The translations under genes were made by a program, and so were the position numbers. 64,000 bases of DNA from Muscardinus avellanarius. Lineage: Eukaryota > Chordata > Mammalia > Rodentia > Gliridae. Positions 44,201 through 56,235 of the stretch are shown here, in pieces (position 1 is the stretch's first letter; every line of letters starts with the position of its first letter). Under the pieces are notes generated by a model. It made no database searches and was not told where the DNA came from. It saw only the letters and a program-made list of their open reading frames with translations. Location: contig OY726573.1 of the NCBI GenBank assembly GCA_963383645.1, positions 16,381,158 to 16,445,157 of the forward strand. The letters are read 5' to 3'.

Positions 44201-45372
44201 TTCCTGCCCTGGCTTGGCCTGGACTCGCCCTGCCTCCATCACCCGGGCCTTGGTCTGGACTGAATCGCCCAAGCCCTTCGCGCCCCAGCCTCCCTCCCGC
44301 CCCTCTTATTTATTTCCTTTCTATCTGGATCCAGCCCATCGGAGGGGGGGACACTCCTGTGCATGTATCCCTACACCCCAGAACTGGGCTCCTAAACCCT
44401 AGGAACCTGGGGCCTGGGTGGGAGCCGGGCTCCTGGTTCCGAGCCCTCGCTCCAGCTCCCTTAGGATCCCTCCCTTGCCGCCCCCAATGCACACACGGAC
44501 CCACCGGGGGCCGCCCGCCCTCCCCCATTTTCTCCACACACATTCCAGAAGTCCTGGCCCCTCTCAAGGAGCAGCCGCTGTAGGGATGCAGGGCCACAGG
44601 CCTCCACGCTCTCCTGAGGCAGGGTCTTGGGTCACCCCTGCCCCCATCGTAACTCCCCATGTCCCTTGATTTCTCATTTATTTTTTCCATTTTTTTTTCC
44701 TTCTCAAAGGTGGTTTTTTGGGGGAGAAGCAGCAGGGCTCCACTGTGGGCCCTCTGCCTTCCACGAGCCCCCACCTTTTTTCTTTGCCGGTTTGCATGAG
44801 TGGAAGGTCTAACTGTGGCTTTTTTTTTTTCCCGGGATTTTTTTTTCTTTTTTTCTTTTTTGGGGAAAGGGGAGGGATGGGTCTAGGGAGTGGGGAAGAG
44901 GGGAGGGAGGGTGGGGGGCAGGGTCGGGTGTCCGGGAGCCAGGGGAAGACTGGAAATGCTGCCGCCTTCTGCAATTTATTTATTTTTTCTTTTGAGAGAG
45001 TGAAAGGAAGAGACAGATACTTGAAACTGAGCGTGTGGCCTGCTTATTTGGGTTGTGGGTGGAGGGAGACAGGGTGGGGCCTCAGGGATGGGTGGTCTGA
45101 TAAATTCAGGCCCTCCTTCACCCCAACCCAGAGAGAACAGGCCTGCCTGAGAAGGGGCCTTGGAAGGGATTGGCAAATCAGGGAAAGAGTTGGCAGAGAG
45201 TGGGTCTGGGAGCGCTGGGGCTTTGACCTAAGTCCCTAACAGACCCTGAAGAGGAGGTCTACAAACTTGGTCCAGGCCCTCCCCTCCCCTGGGCTCCCTC
45301 TCGGCAGCACTTTGGTCCCTACAGGAGAATACGGAAGTTTCTCAACTTACGCTGGGCTCAAGTCCCAATAAA
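44201..45372 (+). other. DLG4: DLG4 3'UTR region
   Basis: After the TGA at 44198-44200 the sequence stays free of SINEs to about 45400. It is C-rich, then T-rich with runs near 44680-44700 and 44820-44870. No AATAAA occurs before 45367-45372 (CCCAATAAACCC). The transcript may end earlier with a variant signal, near the TTTATTTATTTTTTC at about 44976, or at 45372; I cannot decide. Confidence 0.5.
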
Positions 45373-45409
45373 CCCATTATAGGTGAAAAATATCCTAAAT
45401 CAAAACCAC

Positions 45410-48400
45410 ATTTTTTTTTTTCTTTTGCAGTACTGGGGATGGAACCCAGGGGCATTCTACATCCGGGCTACATTCCCAGCCCTGTATGAAGCAGGGTCTC
45501 ATTGAGTTGCAAAGGGCCTAAGTAGTTGAGGCTGTCTGTGAACCACGATCCTCCTGTCTCAGCCTCCCAAATGCTGGGATTACAAGCATGCAACACCACG
45601 CCCAGCTCAAAACTACATTTTTGTTTTGCTTTGTTTTTGTGGTACTAAGGATGAGGCCCAGGGGCCTTCTACCTCTGGGCCACACCCCAAGCCATTCTAT
45701 TTTTTATTTGGAAACAAGGTCTTGCTAAGTTACCTACAATCTCACTAAGTAGCTGAGGCTGGCTTCAAACCTGAGATCCTCCTTGTCTCAGCCTCCCAAG
45801 TATTGGGATTACAGCATGCACCAACAGACAAAAAAGAAAAGAAAAAATTCCAGGGCAGAAAAAAAAAATATATAGCCACAGTTAGACTGGCTACTTTTTT
45901 CCTTCTCAATACTGGGGATTGAACACCAGGGGTGGTCTACCTCTGAGCTACACTCCCAGCCCTTTTTATTTTTATTTTTATTTTTTGCAGGTCTGGGGAT
46001 GGAATCCAGGGAACATTCGACCTCCAAGCTATACTCCCTGCCCTATTTTTTTATTCTTTATTTTAAAACCGGGTTTCACTGAGTTGCAGAGGCCCTCACT
46101 AAGTAGCTGAGGTTGTCCGAACCACGATCCTCCTCTCAGACTCCGGATGCTGGGATTACAAGTGTGCACCACCATGCCCGGCTCTTTTTTATTTTTATTT
46201 TTTTGAAACAGGGTCTAAGATGTTGAGGGCCTTGCTAAATTGTTGAGGCAGGCCTTGAACCTGTGACCCTCCTGTCTCAGTCTCCAAAAAATACATACAC
46301 CTAACTTACTTAACATCCTATCTCGGCCTCGCCTACCTTAAACATTCTCAGAACACTTATTTTAACCCGTGGTGAGGCAAAATCATCTAATGTGTCTAAC
46401 AAAGTATTAAATATCTCATGCACTGGTTAGGAGCGGTAGCACACAGCTCTAGTTGTTGCGTCAGCGTATTGCTAGCCTGCAAAAAGATCAAAATTTGAAG
46501 TCCAGTGCTGAGTGTATATTGCTTCTGCACCACTGTAAAACTGAAAAGTTACGGGCTATACCATCATGAGTTGGAGACCAGCCAAGTACAGCAGTGCTCA
46601 CCTGTAATCCCAGTACTTGGGAGGCTGAGACAGGAGGATTACATGTTGGAGGTCAGCCTCAGCCATTTAGCAAGACCCTCAGCAACTGAGACCCTGTTTC
46701 AAAATAAAAAAAAAAAAAAACAAAAAGGGCTGGGAGTGTGGTTTAGTGGTGGAACGTCCCTGGGTTTGATCCCCCAGTACCACAAAAACATATTGGGGAC
46801 CATCTATATAGAGGAAGTTGCAGGCAGAGCTAGGCTCTGAAAATAATCTCTAGGTTTGCTGATAAGGAATGCTGTGTGAATATTCGTTGGATTTCTGTGG
46901 TGTGTGTGTGTGTGTAGTATTGGGGGTCAAACCCAAGGGCTTTTTATTTCTAAGCTAAAAACCATTCCTGTTTTATTTTGAAGCATTGTCTCACTCAGTT
47001 GCTGAGGCTGGCCTTGAACCAGGGATCCTTCTGTCTCAGCCTCCCAAGTACTGAGATGACTTCAAGTCCAGCTTCACTGGATGTCTGTAAAAAAGATTTG
47101 AGCTTTGCAGCCGGGCGTGTTGACGCACGCTTGTCATCCCGGCATTCGGGAGGCTGAGACCGGAGGATCGCGGTTCGCGGACAGCCTCAGCTACATAGTG
47201 AGGCCCTCTGCAATCAGTGAGACCCTGTTTCAAAATAAAGAATAAAAAATAGGGCAGGGGGGTGAGCCGGGCGTGGTGGCGCACGGCACACGCTTGTAAT
47301 CCCCGCGCTTGGGAGGCTGAGACAGGAGGATGACGCAGGTTCGAAGCCAGCCTCAGCTGACCTAAGAGACCCTGTTTCCAAATAAAATATAAACTAGGTT
47401 TGGGAGTGTAGCCCGGAGGCAGAAGGTCCCTGGGTTCCATCCCCAGTACCACACACACACACACACACACACAAAATAGGGCAGGGGGTGTAGCTCGGAG
47501 GTGGAATGCCCCTGGGTTCCATCCCCAGACCTGCAAAGAAAAAAAAAAAGGTTTGAGCTTTGCGAAAGATGGTAGGAAAATAGTAACTTGATACCAATGA
47601 TATAAATTGCTATTATTAGGGTTCTTTTGGAGGTACTGGGGATGAAACCCTGGGGCATTGTACCTCCGAGCTACACCCACAGTCCTATTTTTTTAGTCTT
47701 TTTGCTTTTTTGAAACAGGGTCTCACTGAGTTGCGAAGGGCCCTGCTAAGTAGCTGAGGCTGTCTGTGAGTGGACCACGATCCTCCAGTCAGGTCTCCGC
47801 CTCCTGAATGCTGGGATTACAAGCTATCACGCCTCACCTCTTATTATTTTTTTATTCTTTACTTTGAAACAGGGTCTCTCTGAGTTGCAAAGAGCCTCAC
47901 TAAGTAGCTGAGGCTGGCTTCGAACCTGTGGGATTCTCCTGTCTCAACCTCCCAAGCGCTGGGATTACAAGTGTGCACCACCACGCCTGGCCACCCCCGG
48001 TTCTATTTTTTATTCTTTATTTTATTTTTGCAGTACTGGGGATGGAATCCAGGGGCATCCTATGTCTGAGCTATACCCCCAGCCCAATTTTTTATTCTTT
48101 GTTTTTGAAACAGGGTCTCTCTAAATTGCAGAGGGCTGGCCACAAACCCGGATTCTCCTGTTTCAGCCTCCCAAGTACTGGGATTATAAATGTGGGCTAA
48201 GACTCCCAGTTTTAGAAACATTTAAATGTAGAAATACAGCCAGGCGTGGTGGTGTACGCTTGTAATCCCTGCACTTGGGAGGCTGAGACAGGAAGATCGC
48301 ACAGGTTTGAAGCCAGCCGTGTTGGTTTAAGAGACCCTGTTTCCAAATAAAAAGTATAAAATAGGTCTGGGAGTGTAGCCCAGAGGTAGAAGGGTTTCCA

Positions 48401-49525
48401 GGAACCCCAGTGCCACCAAAACAAACAAACAAAAAAACAAATAAAAAGTAAAATTTAAAATAGGTCTGGGAGTGTAGCCCGGAGGTAGAAGGCCCCTGGG
48501 TTCTATCCCTAGTACCACCAAAAAAAAGTAAAATAACAACAACAAAAATATAGAAATACACACACACACACACACACATTTTTTGCGGATCTGAGGATGG
48601 AACCCAGGGGCATTCGACTTCCGAGCTACACCCCCCACCCCCTGCTCTATTTTTTATTCTTTATTTTGAGATAGGGTCTCACTGAGTTGCAGAGGGCCCC
48701 ACTAAGTAGCTGAGGCTGTCCTCGGAACTCGATCCTCCCGTCTCGGCCTCCCAAATGCTGGGATTACAAGCGTGCGCCGCTATGCCCGGCTTCACATGTA
48801 TATATTTTTAAAGATTCCCATGTCATTCCACATACTCCCCAGAGAGCAGCACAGTAGTAGCTTGGGATGCATTCTTCCAAGTCTGTAGAGAACTCTTCCC
48901 TGGTTGCTTAAGGGGCTGGTACAGAGGGGCATACTGTAGTCCCAGTACTTGGGAGGCTGAGGCAGGATCCAGGTCCAGGGCCAGCCTCAGCAACTTAATA
49001 AGGAGGCAGAATACTTTTAGTGGCCAAGACCACTGGGATCCCAAACTGAAGCTCAAATCCTGGCTTTTCTCCCCACCGCTTCAAACTCCCCCCTCTCTTC
49101 TGTAATACTGGGATTGAATGCAGGGGTGCTCTATCCCAAGCCACACACTTGGCCCTTTTTATTTATTTTGAGACAGGGTCTTGCTGAGTTGCTGAAGCTG
49201 GTCTTGAACCTGTGATCTTCCTGTCTCAGTCTCCTGAGTATTGGAATTAAAGGCATGTGCCCTCATGCCCAGCTCCCTGCATGTCTTTTTTTTTTTTTTT
49301 TTTTTTTTTTTTTGCGGGTCTGGGGATGAAACCCAGGGGCATTCGACCTCCGAGTTACACCCCCTGCCCTTTTTTTTTATTCTTTTAAATTTGAAACAGG
49401 GTCTCACTGAGTTGCAGAGGGCCTCACTAAGTAGCTGAGGCTGTCCGCGAACCGTGATCCTCCGGTCTCAGCCTCTGGAATGCTGGAGTTACAAGCGTGC
49501 GCCACTACGCCCGGCTTCTTGCATG
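45410..49525. repeat. SINE-dense gap after DLG4
   Basis: Minus-strand copies at about 45412-45608, 45630-45828, 45900-45965, 45985-46185, 46910-47060, 47625-47832, 47850-47990, 48028-48210, 48580-48792, 49105-49275 and 49300-49518. Plus-strand copies at 46583-46790, 47110-47255, 47262-47450, 47475-47545 (right half only), 48238-48420, 48455-48530 (right half only) and 48905-49000 (fragment). (AC)n at 47450-47473 lies in a SINE tail. 46290-46580 and 46800-46900 have no recognised feature. Confidence 0.75.
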
Positions 49526-49529
49526 TCTT

Positions 49530-49945
49530 TCAATGAATACTTACTTAGATCTTTCTTGGTGCCAGCTGGTGGTCCAGATCCTGGGAAAGCAGTGTTTCTG
49601 TCCTCAGGGAACTTGGGTCCATCCCGTGGGGATGACAGATAATAGGAAATAAGCAAATGCAGATAACGTGAGATAATGTGTGGTATTAAGCAAATAAAGT
49701 GACTACTGGGCATGTGCCCTTGGTAGTTCAGGCAGGTGACCAGGGAAGCCCCTTCTCAGGCAGCATTTGAGTGAGAAATGAAGGTGATAAAGACAGGTGA
49801 GGGGAGTATGCTGGGCAGAGGAACAGCAAGGCTGGGCGGCTGGAGGACAGAAGGGGGGCACTAGGTGGGGAGAAGTAGATGGGTCAGACGTGAGCAAGGC
49901 CTGCATGAGCCTTTGTGGATTTTATTTCCAGTGTCATAAAAAGCT
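49530..49945 (+). mobile_element. Old LINE2-like 3' fragment
   Basis: The run from CAATGAATACTTACTTAGAT to TTTGTGGATTTTATTTCCAG, with the phrase GGCAGAGGAACAGCAAGG and a GAGTGAGAAATGAAGG stretch, follows the order of L2 3' ends as I remember them. It is interrupted at 49947 by a SINE. No coding capacity. Confidence 0.5.
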
Positions 49946-49946
49946 G

Positions 49947-50640
49947 TTGGAGGAGCCGGGCGTGGTGGCGCACGCTTATAATCACAGCGTTTGGGAGACT
50001 GAGACAGGAGGATCGCGGTTTGTGGACAGCCTCAGCTACTTAGGCCCTTTGCAGCTCAGTGAGACCCTGTTTCAAAATTAAAGAATAAAAATTAGGGCTG
50101 GGGGTGTAGCTGGGAGGTAGAATGCCCCTGGGTTCTATCCCTAATACTGCAAAAAAATTAATTAATTAGAAAAAATAAGTCTGAAGCCGGGCGTGGTGGC
50201 ACACGCTTGTAATCCCCGCGCTTGGGAGGCTGAGACAGGAGGATCGCACAGGTTCAAAGCCAGCCTCAGCTACTTAGTGAGGCTCTCAGCAACTTAGTGA
50301 GACCGTTTCAAAATAAAATATAAAATAGGGCTGGGGTGTAGCCAAGAGGTAGAAGGACCCTGGGTTCCACCCCCAGGACCCCATCCCCCCAAAAAAAGCT
50401 GTTGGAAAGCAGGGCATGGTAGCACACGCCTGTAATCCCAGTACCTAGGAAGCTGAGATAGGAAGACTGTAGGTTCAAGGACAGCCTCTTAGGACAGCCT
50501 CTTAGTTCAAGGACAGCAACTTAGTGAGCCCCTAAGCAATTTAGCAAGACCCTGTTTCAAAATAAAACTTGAAAAGTTTGGGGGGCTGTTGGAGAAAGAC
50601 TGCCCCTGGGTTTAATACCCAGTCCAAAAAAAAAAATGAT
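49947..50640 (+). repeat. Three plus-strand SINEs
   Basis: Copies at 49952-50160, 50183-50395 and 50408-50635. The third has a short internal duplication (ACAGCCTCTTAG, twice near 50482-50506). Confidence 0.85.
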
Positions 50641-51290
50641 GGTGACATCGCTGTCACTTTGCGCAAGGGGCTTATCAACCTATTGGCCCGTCTGTGCAGC
50701 TATACAGCGGGGGGAACAAGCCCCTGCCCTGCTGGACTGAGCGATAAAGGAAACGGCTCTCATAACACCCTTGCCACGGCCTGGCAGCCATAGTGATGGC
50801 TGTCATTGGCCTCTTGGTCTATTTTCAGGAAGTTAAATATGACCTGGGAATATTTAGAGTTTTAAGATTTTCTTCAGTCACCGCCCTCTAAAAGTAAGAA
50901 AGAGCATGAGAGGGTCCTGGGTCACGGGATGCCACCTGCTCCAAGGCTGGGGGCTTGGGGTGTGCCTGGGGTGGAGAGGGTGGAGTCGGGAAGACGAGAG
51001 TCAGGATGGAGAGCGGTCCTGCCAGAGGCAGGGAGCTCGGTCCTCTGCCTGCGTAAGGCCCTGTCAGCTGCACAGATGGGATGTCGAAGCTGCGTGTGTG
51101 TTTGGGTTGTATCAGTTCAGATTTTACACGTCTGGGCTCAGCTTCTGCTCCTCTAGATGGTGAGAAGACCATCTCCCCATCCAGTTCTTCTCTTGTTTCT
51201 GCCCCCAGCCCCGAGCCCGCCAGGTGGAGTGCCTCTCTGTGAACCTCTCCTGCTTTATCTTGGTCCTACCCCTGCCCAGCCCCCCCCCCC
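50640..51290. other. Single-copy interval upstream of ASGR1
   Basis: No repeat, exon or clear regulatory motif was recognised in these 650 bases. They separate two SINE blocks. Confidence 0.6.
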
Positions 51291-51294
51291 CACC

Positions 51295-51551
51295 ATGTAC
51301 CAGGGATGGAACCCAGGGGCATTCTATCTCCAAGCTACACCCTGAGCCCTACTTTTAATTTTGAAACAAGGTCTTATTGAGTTGCAAAGGGCCTCACTAA
51401 GTAGCTGAGGCTGTCCTTGAACCAGGATCCTCCTGTCTCAGCCTCCCAGATGCTGGGATTACAAGTGTGCGCCCCCATGCTCAGCTCTGCCCAGCCTTTC
51501 TTAGCGGTGGGGAGCACAGCTATTGGGAAAGTTAGTGCTAGGTTAGCCCTC

Positions 51552-51600
<49 letters not shown>

Positions 51601-53217
51601 GTGTGGTACTGGGTATTGAACCCAGGAGCATTCTACCCCTGAGCTACACCCTCAACCCTTTTTTATTTTTTGTTCTGAAACAAAGTCTCATTACATTGCT
51701 AAAACTCTTGCTAAATTTCAGGGGCTGTCCTTGAACCCATGATCCTTCTGTCCCAAGTATTGGGATTACGGGTGTGTGCCACCACGCCCCAGCTTGAGGA
51801 CCCAGGCAGCTCAGAATCCAGGTTTCCTTTTCTGTGAAAAGGACAGAGGGTGTCTGAACTCAGACACCCTCCTGGGTGTAATCCCAGGATTTGGGAGGCT
51901 GAGACAGGAGGATTGCAGGCTCGAGGCTAACCTCAGCTACTTAGTGAGGCCCTTGGCATCTTAGTGAGACTTTGTTTCAAAAAAATAAATAAATAAAAGT
52001 AATGGGGCTGGGAGTGTAGCTCAAAGATAGACTGCCCCTGGGTTCAGTCCCCAGTACCACAAAAACAAACAAACAAACAAGCTAACTAACAAAACAAACC
52101 AGCCCATGTACGCTGAGCACTTCGTATGAGCAGGCTCTGTGCTAACTACACCTTATACATCATCTCATTTAACCTTGACAAAGCTGACTGAGGTGGGCAG
52201 TAAACCCTCTTTCCAGATGAGAGCATGGCAAGCCTGGAACCGTATGAGAGCAGGATTCGAGCTATTTCACCCCTAATCTCCTTCCTGGGACCTCGGGCCT
52301 TGCCGTCCTCAGGCTCGTTTTCAACAGTTACTTGGTCTGTCTGCCAGCCCCTTCTCCCTGCTCACCTCTACCTGAAAAGATGTCCCTCTGCCAGGCTTGG
52401 TGGCAGATGCCTGGAATTCCAGGACTTGGGAGGCTGAGACAGGAGGATCAAAGGTCTGTGGTCGGTCTCAGCAGGTTAGGCTCTCTGCAGTTTAGTGAGA
52501 TCCTGTTTCAAACTAAAAAGTAAAATGGGGCTGGGGGTATAGCTCAGAGGTAGAATACCCCTGGGTTTAATCTCCAGTACCACAAAAAAATAAATAAAAA
52601 GAAGCTGGGTGTGGTGGCGCACGCTTGTAATCCCAGCATTTGGGAGGCTGAGACAGGAGGATGGCGGTTCGTAGCCAGTCTCAGCTACTTAGTGAGGCCC
52701 TTTGCAACCCAGTGAGACCCTGTTTCAGAATAAAGAATAAAAGATAGGGCTGGGAGTGTAGCTTAGAGGTAGAATGCCCCTGGGTTTCATCCCAAGTACC
52801 ACAATAAATAAATAAATACATAAACGAACTAAATAAATAATAAACAATTCAGGCGTGGTGACACACATTTGTAATCCCAGCATTCAAGAGGCTGAGACCG
52901 GAGGATCCTGGTTCACGGACAGCCTCAGCTACTTAGTGAGGTCCTCTGCACTTAGTGAGGTCCTCTGCAACTTAGTGAGACCCTGTTTCAAAATAAAGGA
53001 TAAAAATAGGGCAGGGATGTAGCTATGAGGTCAAATGCCCCTGGGTTCCATCCCTAGACCCCCCCCACACACACACACACAAAATAGGGCAGGGGTTTAG
53101 CTAAGAGTTTGAATGCTCCTGGGTTCCATCCCCAGACCCGCAAATAAATAAATAAATAAATTGATTAGGGGTGTAGCTCAGAGGTAGAATGTCCCTAGGT
53201 TCAATTCTGAGCGGCGT

Positions 53218-53268
<51 letters not shown>

Positions 53269-53699
53269 TTCAAAAGGTAAAAAAATAGCCGGGCGTGGTG
53301 GCGCACGCTTGTAATCCCCGCGCTTGGGAGGCAGAGACAGGAAGATCGCGCAGGTTCGAAGCCAGCCGCGCTGGCTTAGGAGACCCTGTTTCCAAATGAA
53401 AATGTAAAAATAGGTCTGGGAGTGTAGCCCGGAGGTAGAAGGGCTTCCAGGAACCCCAGTACCACCAAAAAAAAAAAAAAAAAAAAAAGGTAAAAAAATA
53501 AAATAGGGGTGTAGTTCAGAGGTGGAATACCTCTGGGTTCAATCCACAGCACCAAAACAAAAACAAAAAACAGAAAATGGGATGTAGCTCAGAGGGAGAA
53601 TACCCCTGTTTTCAATTCCCAGTACAAAGAATAAATAAAAAGGATTGAGGGTGTAGCTTGGAAGTAGAATGTCCTTAGGTTCAATCCCCAGTAGTGCAC

Positions 53700-53737
<38 letters not shown>

Positions 53738-54910
53738 AGTACAATATGCAAACAGAAAACTTAAAGTATATGGCTCTCTACAGTTTTACAAGCTGTGATA
53801 ATATGAGAGACTGTTAAATTAACAGTCCAATTGTCACCAAAGTCACTGGCCCCGGGCCCAGGGCATGTAAACAACACAAGGATTTTTAGGACACAGACTA
53901 ATGAGGGCGCACACAGCTGCCACTTTCTATGCAGGCAGTGTGTTCCTGAAGAGCTCACGTGATCTAGACAGTTCAAGCCTAGTTTCCTTGAAATATCTGT
54001 GAATGCTGGGCACAGTGACGCACACCTGTAATCCCAGTACTTGTAGGCTGAGCCAGGAGGATCGCAGGTCCCGGGCCAGCCTCAGAAACTCAGCAAGACC
54101 CTGTTTCAAAATAAAAAATAAAAGCTGGACGTGGTGGCGCACGCTTGTAATCCCCGCGCTTGGGAGGCTGAGACAGGAGGATCGCACAGGTTCAAAGCCA
54201 GCCTCAGCTACTTAGTGAGGCTCTCAGCAACTTAGTGAGACCTATTTCCAAATAAAGTATAAAAAATAGGTCTGAAGCCAGGTGTGGTGGCGCACGCGAA
54301 CCACACACACGGAAAAAAAAAGGTTTGGGAGTATAGCCCAGAGGTAGAAAGCCCCTGGGTTCTACCCCCATTACCACCAATAAATAAATAAATAAGACTG
54401 CAGGGCTGGGTGTGGTGGCACACTCTTGTAATCTCAGTACTTGGAAGGCTGAGACAGGAGGATTGAAGGCTCATGGCCACCTTCAGCTACTGAGTGAGGC
54501 CTTCTGCAATTAATGAGACCCTGTTTCAAAATAAAGAATAAGCTGGGAGTGGTGGCGCATGCTTGTAATCCCAACGCTCGGGAGGCTGAGACAGGAGGAG
54601 CGCACGGGTTGGAAGCCAGCCTCAGCTACTTAGTGAGGCTCTCAGCAACTTAGTGAGACCCTGTTTCCAAATAAAAATTATAAAAAAAAATAGGTCTGGG
54701 AGTATAGCCCCGTGGTAGAAAGTCTCTGGGTTCCACTCCCAGTACCACACACACAAAAAAAAACACCAAAATAACAAAACAAACACACACACACACACAC
54801 ACAACAAAACAAAACAAAAACAAAATAAAATTGGGTGGGGAAAAAAAAAAGGGACTGCAGGTGTAGCTTGGAAGTAGAATGCCCCTGGGTTCCAGTACTG
54901 AAAAGTAGAA
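51295..54910. repeat. SINE block upstream of ASGR1, mostly plus-strand
   Basis: Minus: 51298-51486 and 51603-51795. Plus: 51865-52060, 52388-52585, 52598-52805, 52848-53060, 53283-53480, 54003-54120, 54123-54270, 54272-54400, 54408-54545, 54543-54750 and 54850-54900 (fragment). A chain of lone right-half monomers fills 53075-53740. MIR-like sequence lies at 52105-52222 (ending CCAGATGAGAGCA). Microsatellites: (GT)n 51554-51604, (CA)n 53221-53264 and 53704-53735. 53740-53995 is single-copy. Confidence 0.75.
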
Positions 54911-55495
54911 AAGCAGGATTTGCGGGACTTCACATTTGGAGCTTAAAGTGAGACTTGCTAGCATCTTTGATACTGTCTAGTTTCCAAGGTGGCACATATG
55001 AATTCAGACAACTCTCTCCAGTGGAGGGGGTGGGAGCCTGGTCCTGGGTGGGGCTCTGAGGGTGGCCGGCCAGCCCCCACGTCCCCCCACCCCCGCTGCT
55101 CCCTTGCCTGGTGGCCCTGGCAAGCCTTGCCCTCCAGGGCCTCAGCCTTCTCATCTGTAAATTGGGTTGTGTTGGGGCTAAGGAGCGCTGCACAGGAGGG
55201 GCCAGCAGAAGTTCCTCATCACCTGTCCCACGCGGGGCTCCCGCTCCCCTCTATCACCCCATGTTGCATGGAGGACTTCGAACTCCCCAGGCGAGCCAGG
55301 GAGTCAGGCCAGGCTGGCTGGGGACCCTGGACCCAAGCCCACAGGCAGCTGTGACCTCCAGGGTCACAGGCCAGGATTGGGCAAGAGCAGGGAACCGGCG
55401 GGTCCCTCTGACCCTCCTGGTCAGTGAGGTTTGGAGACAACAACAATTCTGGGAAATTCAGAGATAAAAAAAGAAAGGAACAGAGACAGACGATT

Positions 55496-55540
<45 letters not shown>

Positions 55541-55985
55541 AGGAGACACTGCCCTACTCTGGGGCAGAGAGCAGAGGTGACCCACCCCCGCTTATCCCCA
55601 AATTCCAAATCCATCTTCTTCTTTGTTTACTGTCCAAAGTCCCAGGCACTGGAGATACCAGGTTCCACGTGCTCAGACACACGGACACGCACACCCAGGG
55701 ACACGGGGCTCAGGGCCGCGTATGGACCCTGCCCTCCCTCCACGGCTGCCCACCGGCCCCAGTTCTCGGGCATCCACCCCTTCCTTAGCCTTCCATCAGC
55801 AGAGCACGGAGGACCCCCGGGAGCCGGATCTGGAGGATTTTAGCAAGTAACACAGCGGGGTAAAGACGGGGCGGCTGAGGGAGGTGCGGGCCAATGGCAG
55901 GGGACGGGCTAGGGGCATCGGGCTGGGAGGCGATGGAGGAAAGAAGGTCCCGTGGGTCACCAGTTTAGGTGTAAAAAGATCAGAC
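54910..55985 (+). promoter_or_regulatory. 5' region of ASGR1
   Basis: Single-copy sequence with a MIR-like core near 55130-55172 (CCTTCTCATCTGTAAATTGG) and a (GT)n at 55497-55538. TGTTTAC at 55624-55630 (FOXA type) and CCAAAGTCCC at 55634-55643 (HNF4-like CAAAGTCCA with one change) lie side by side about 600 bases before the ASGR1 ATG. ASGR1 is liver-specific, so a hepatic module here is plausible. A non-coding first exon is expected but was not located. Confidence 0.45.
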
Positions 55986-55986
55986 C

Positions 55987-56163
55987 TGCCGAGCTTGGGA
56001 GGCTGAGACAGGAGGATCACGCAGGCTTGAAGCCAGCCTCCGCTGGCCCAAGAGACCCTGTTTCCAAATAAAAAAAAAATATAAAATAGGTCTGGGAGTA
56101 TAGCCCGGAGGTAGAAGGCCCCTGGGTTCCATCCCCAGTACCACCAAAAAAAAAAAAAAAAAA
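55987..56163 (+). repeat. SINE close to the ASGR1 first coding exon
   Basis: The copy lacks about 30 bases of its left half: GCCGAG joins directly to CTTGGGAGGCTGAGA. It ends in a run of about 24 A. Flanking target duplications: AAAAAGATCAGACC (55973-55986) and AAAAAGGATCAGACC (about 56162-56176). Its end is some 40 bases from the likely acceptor at 56217. Confidence 0.85.
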
Positions 56164-56235
56164 AAAAGGATCAGACCCCACCTTCCCGTTCAGCCCCAGC
56201 CGCAGCCCTAACCTCAGGTCCAGCGCAACGCCATC

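Noticed and set aside
47036..47680. Open frame of 214 codons on the minus strand
   Set aside because: It consists of SINE sequence read through several copies; similar frames recur at other SINEs.
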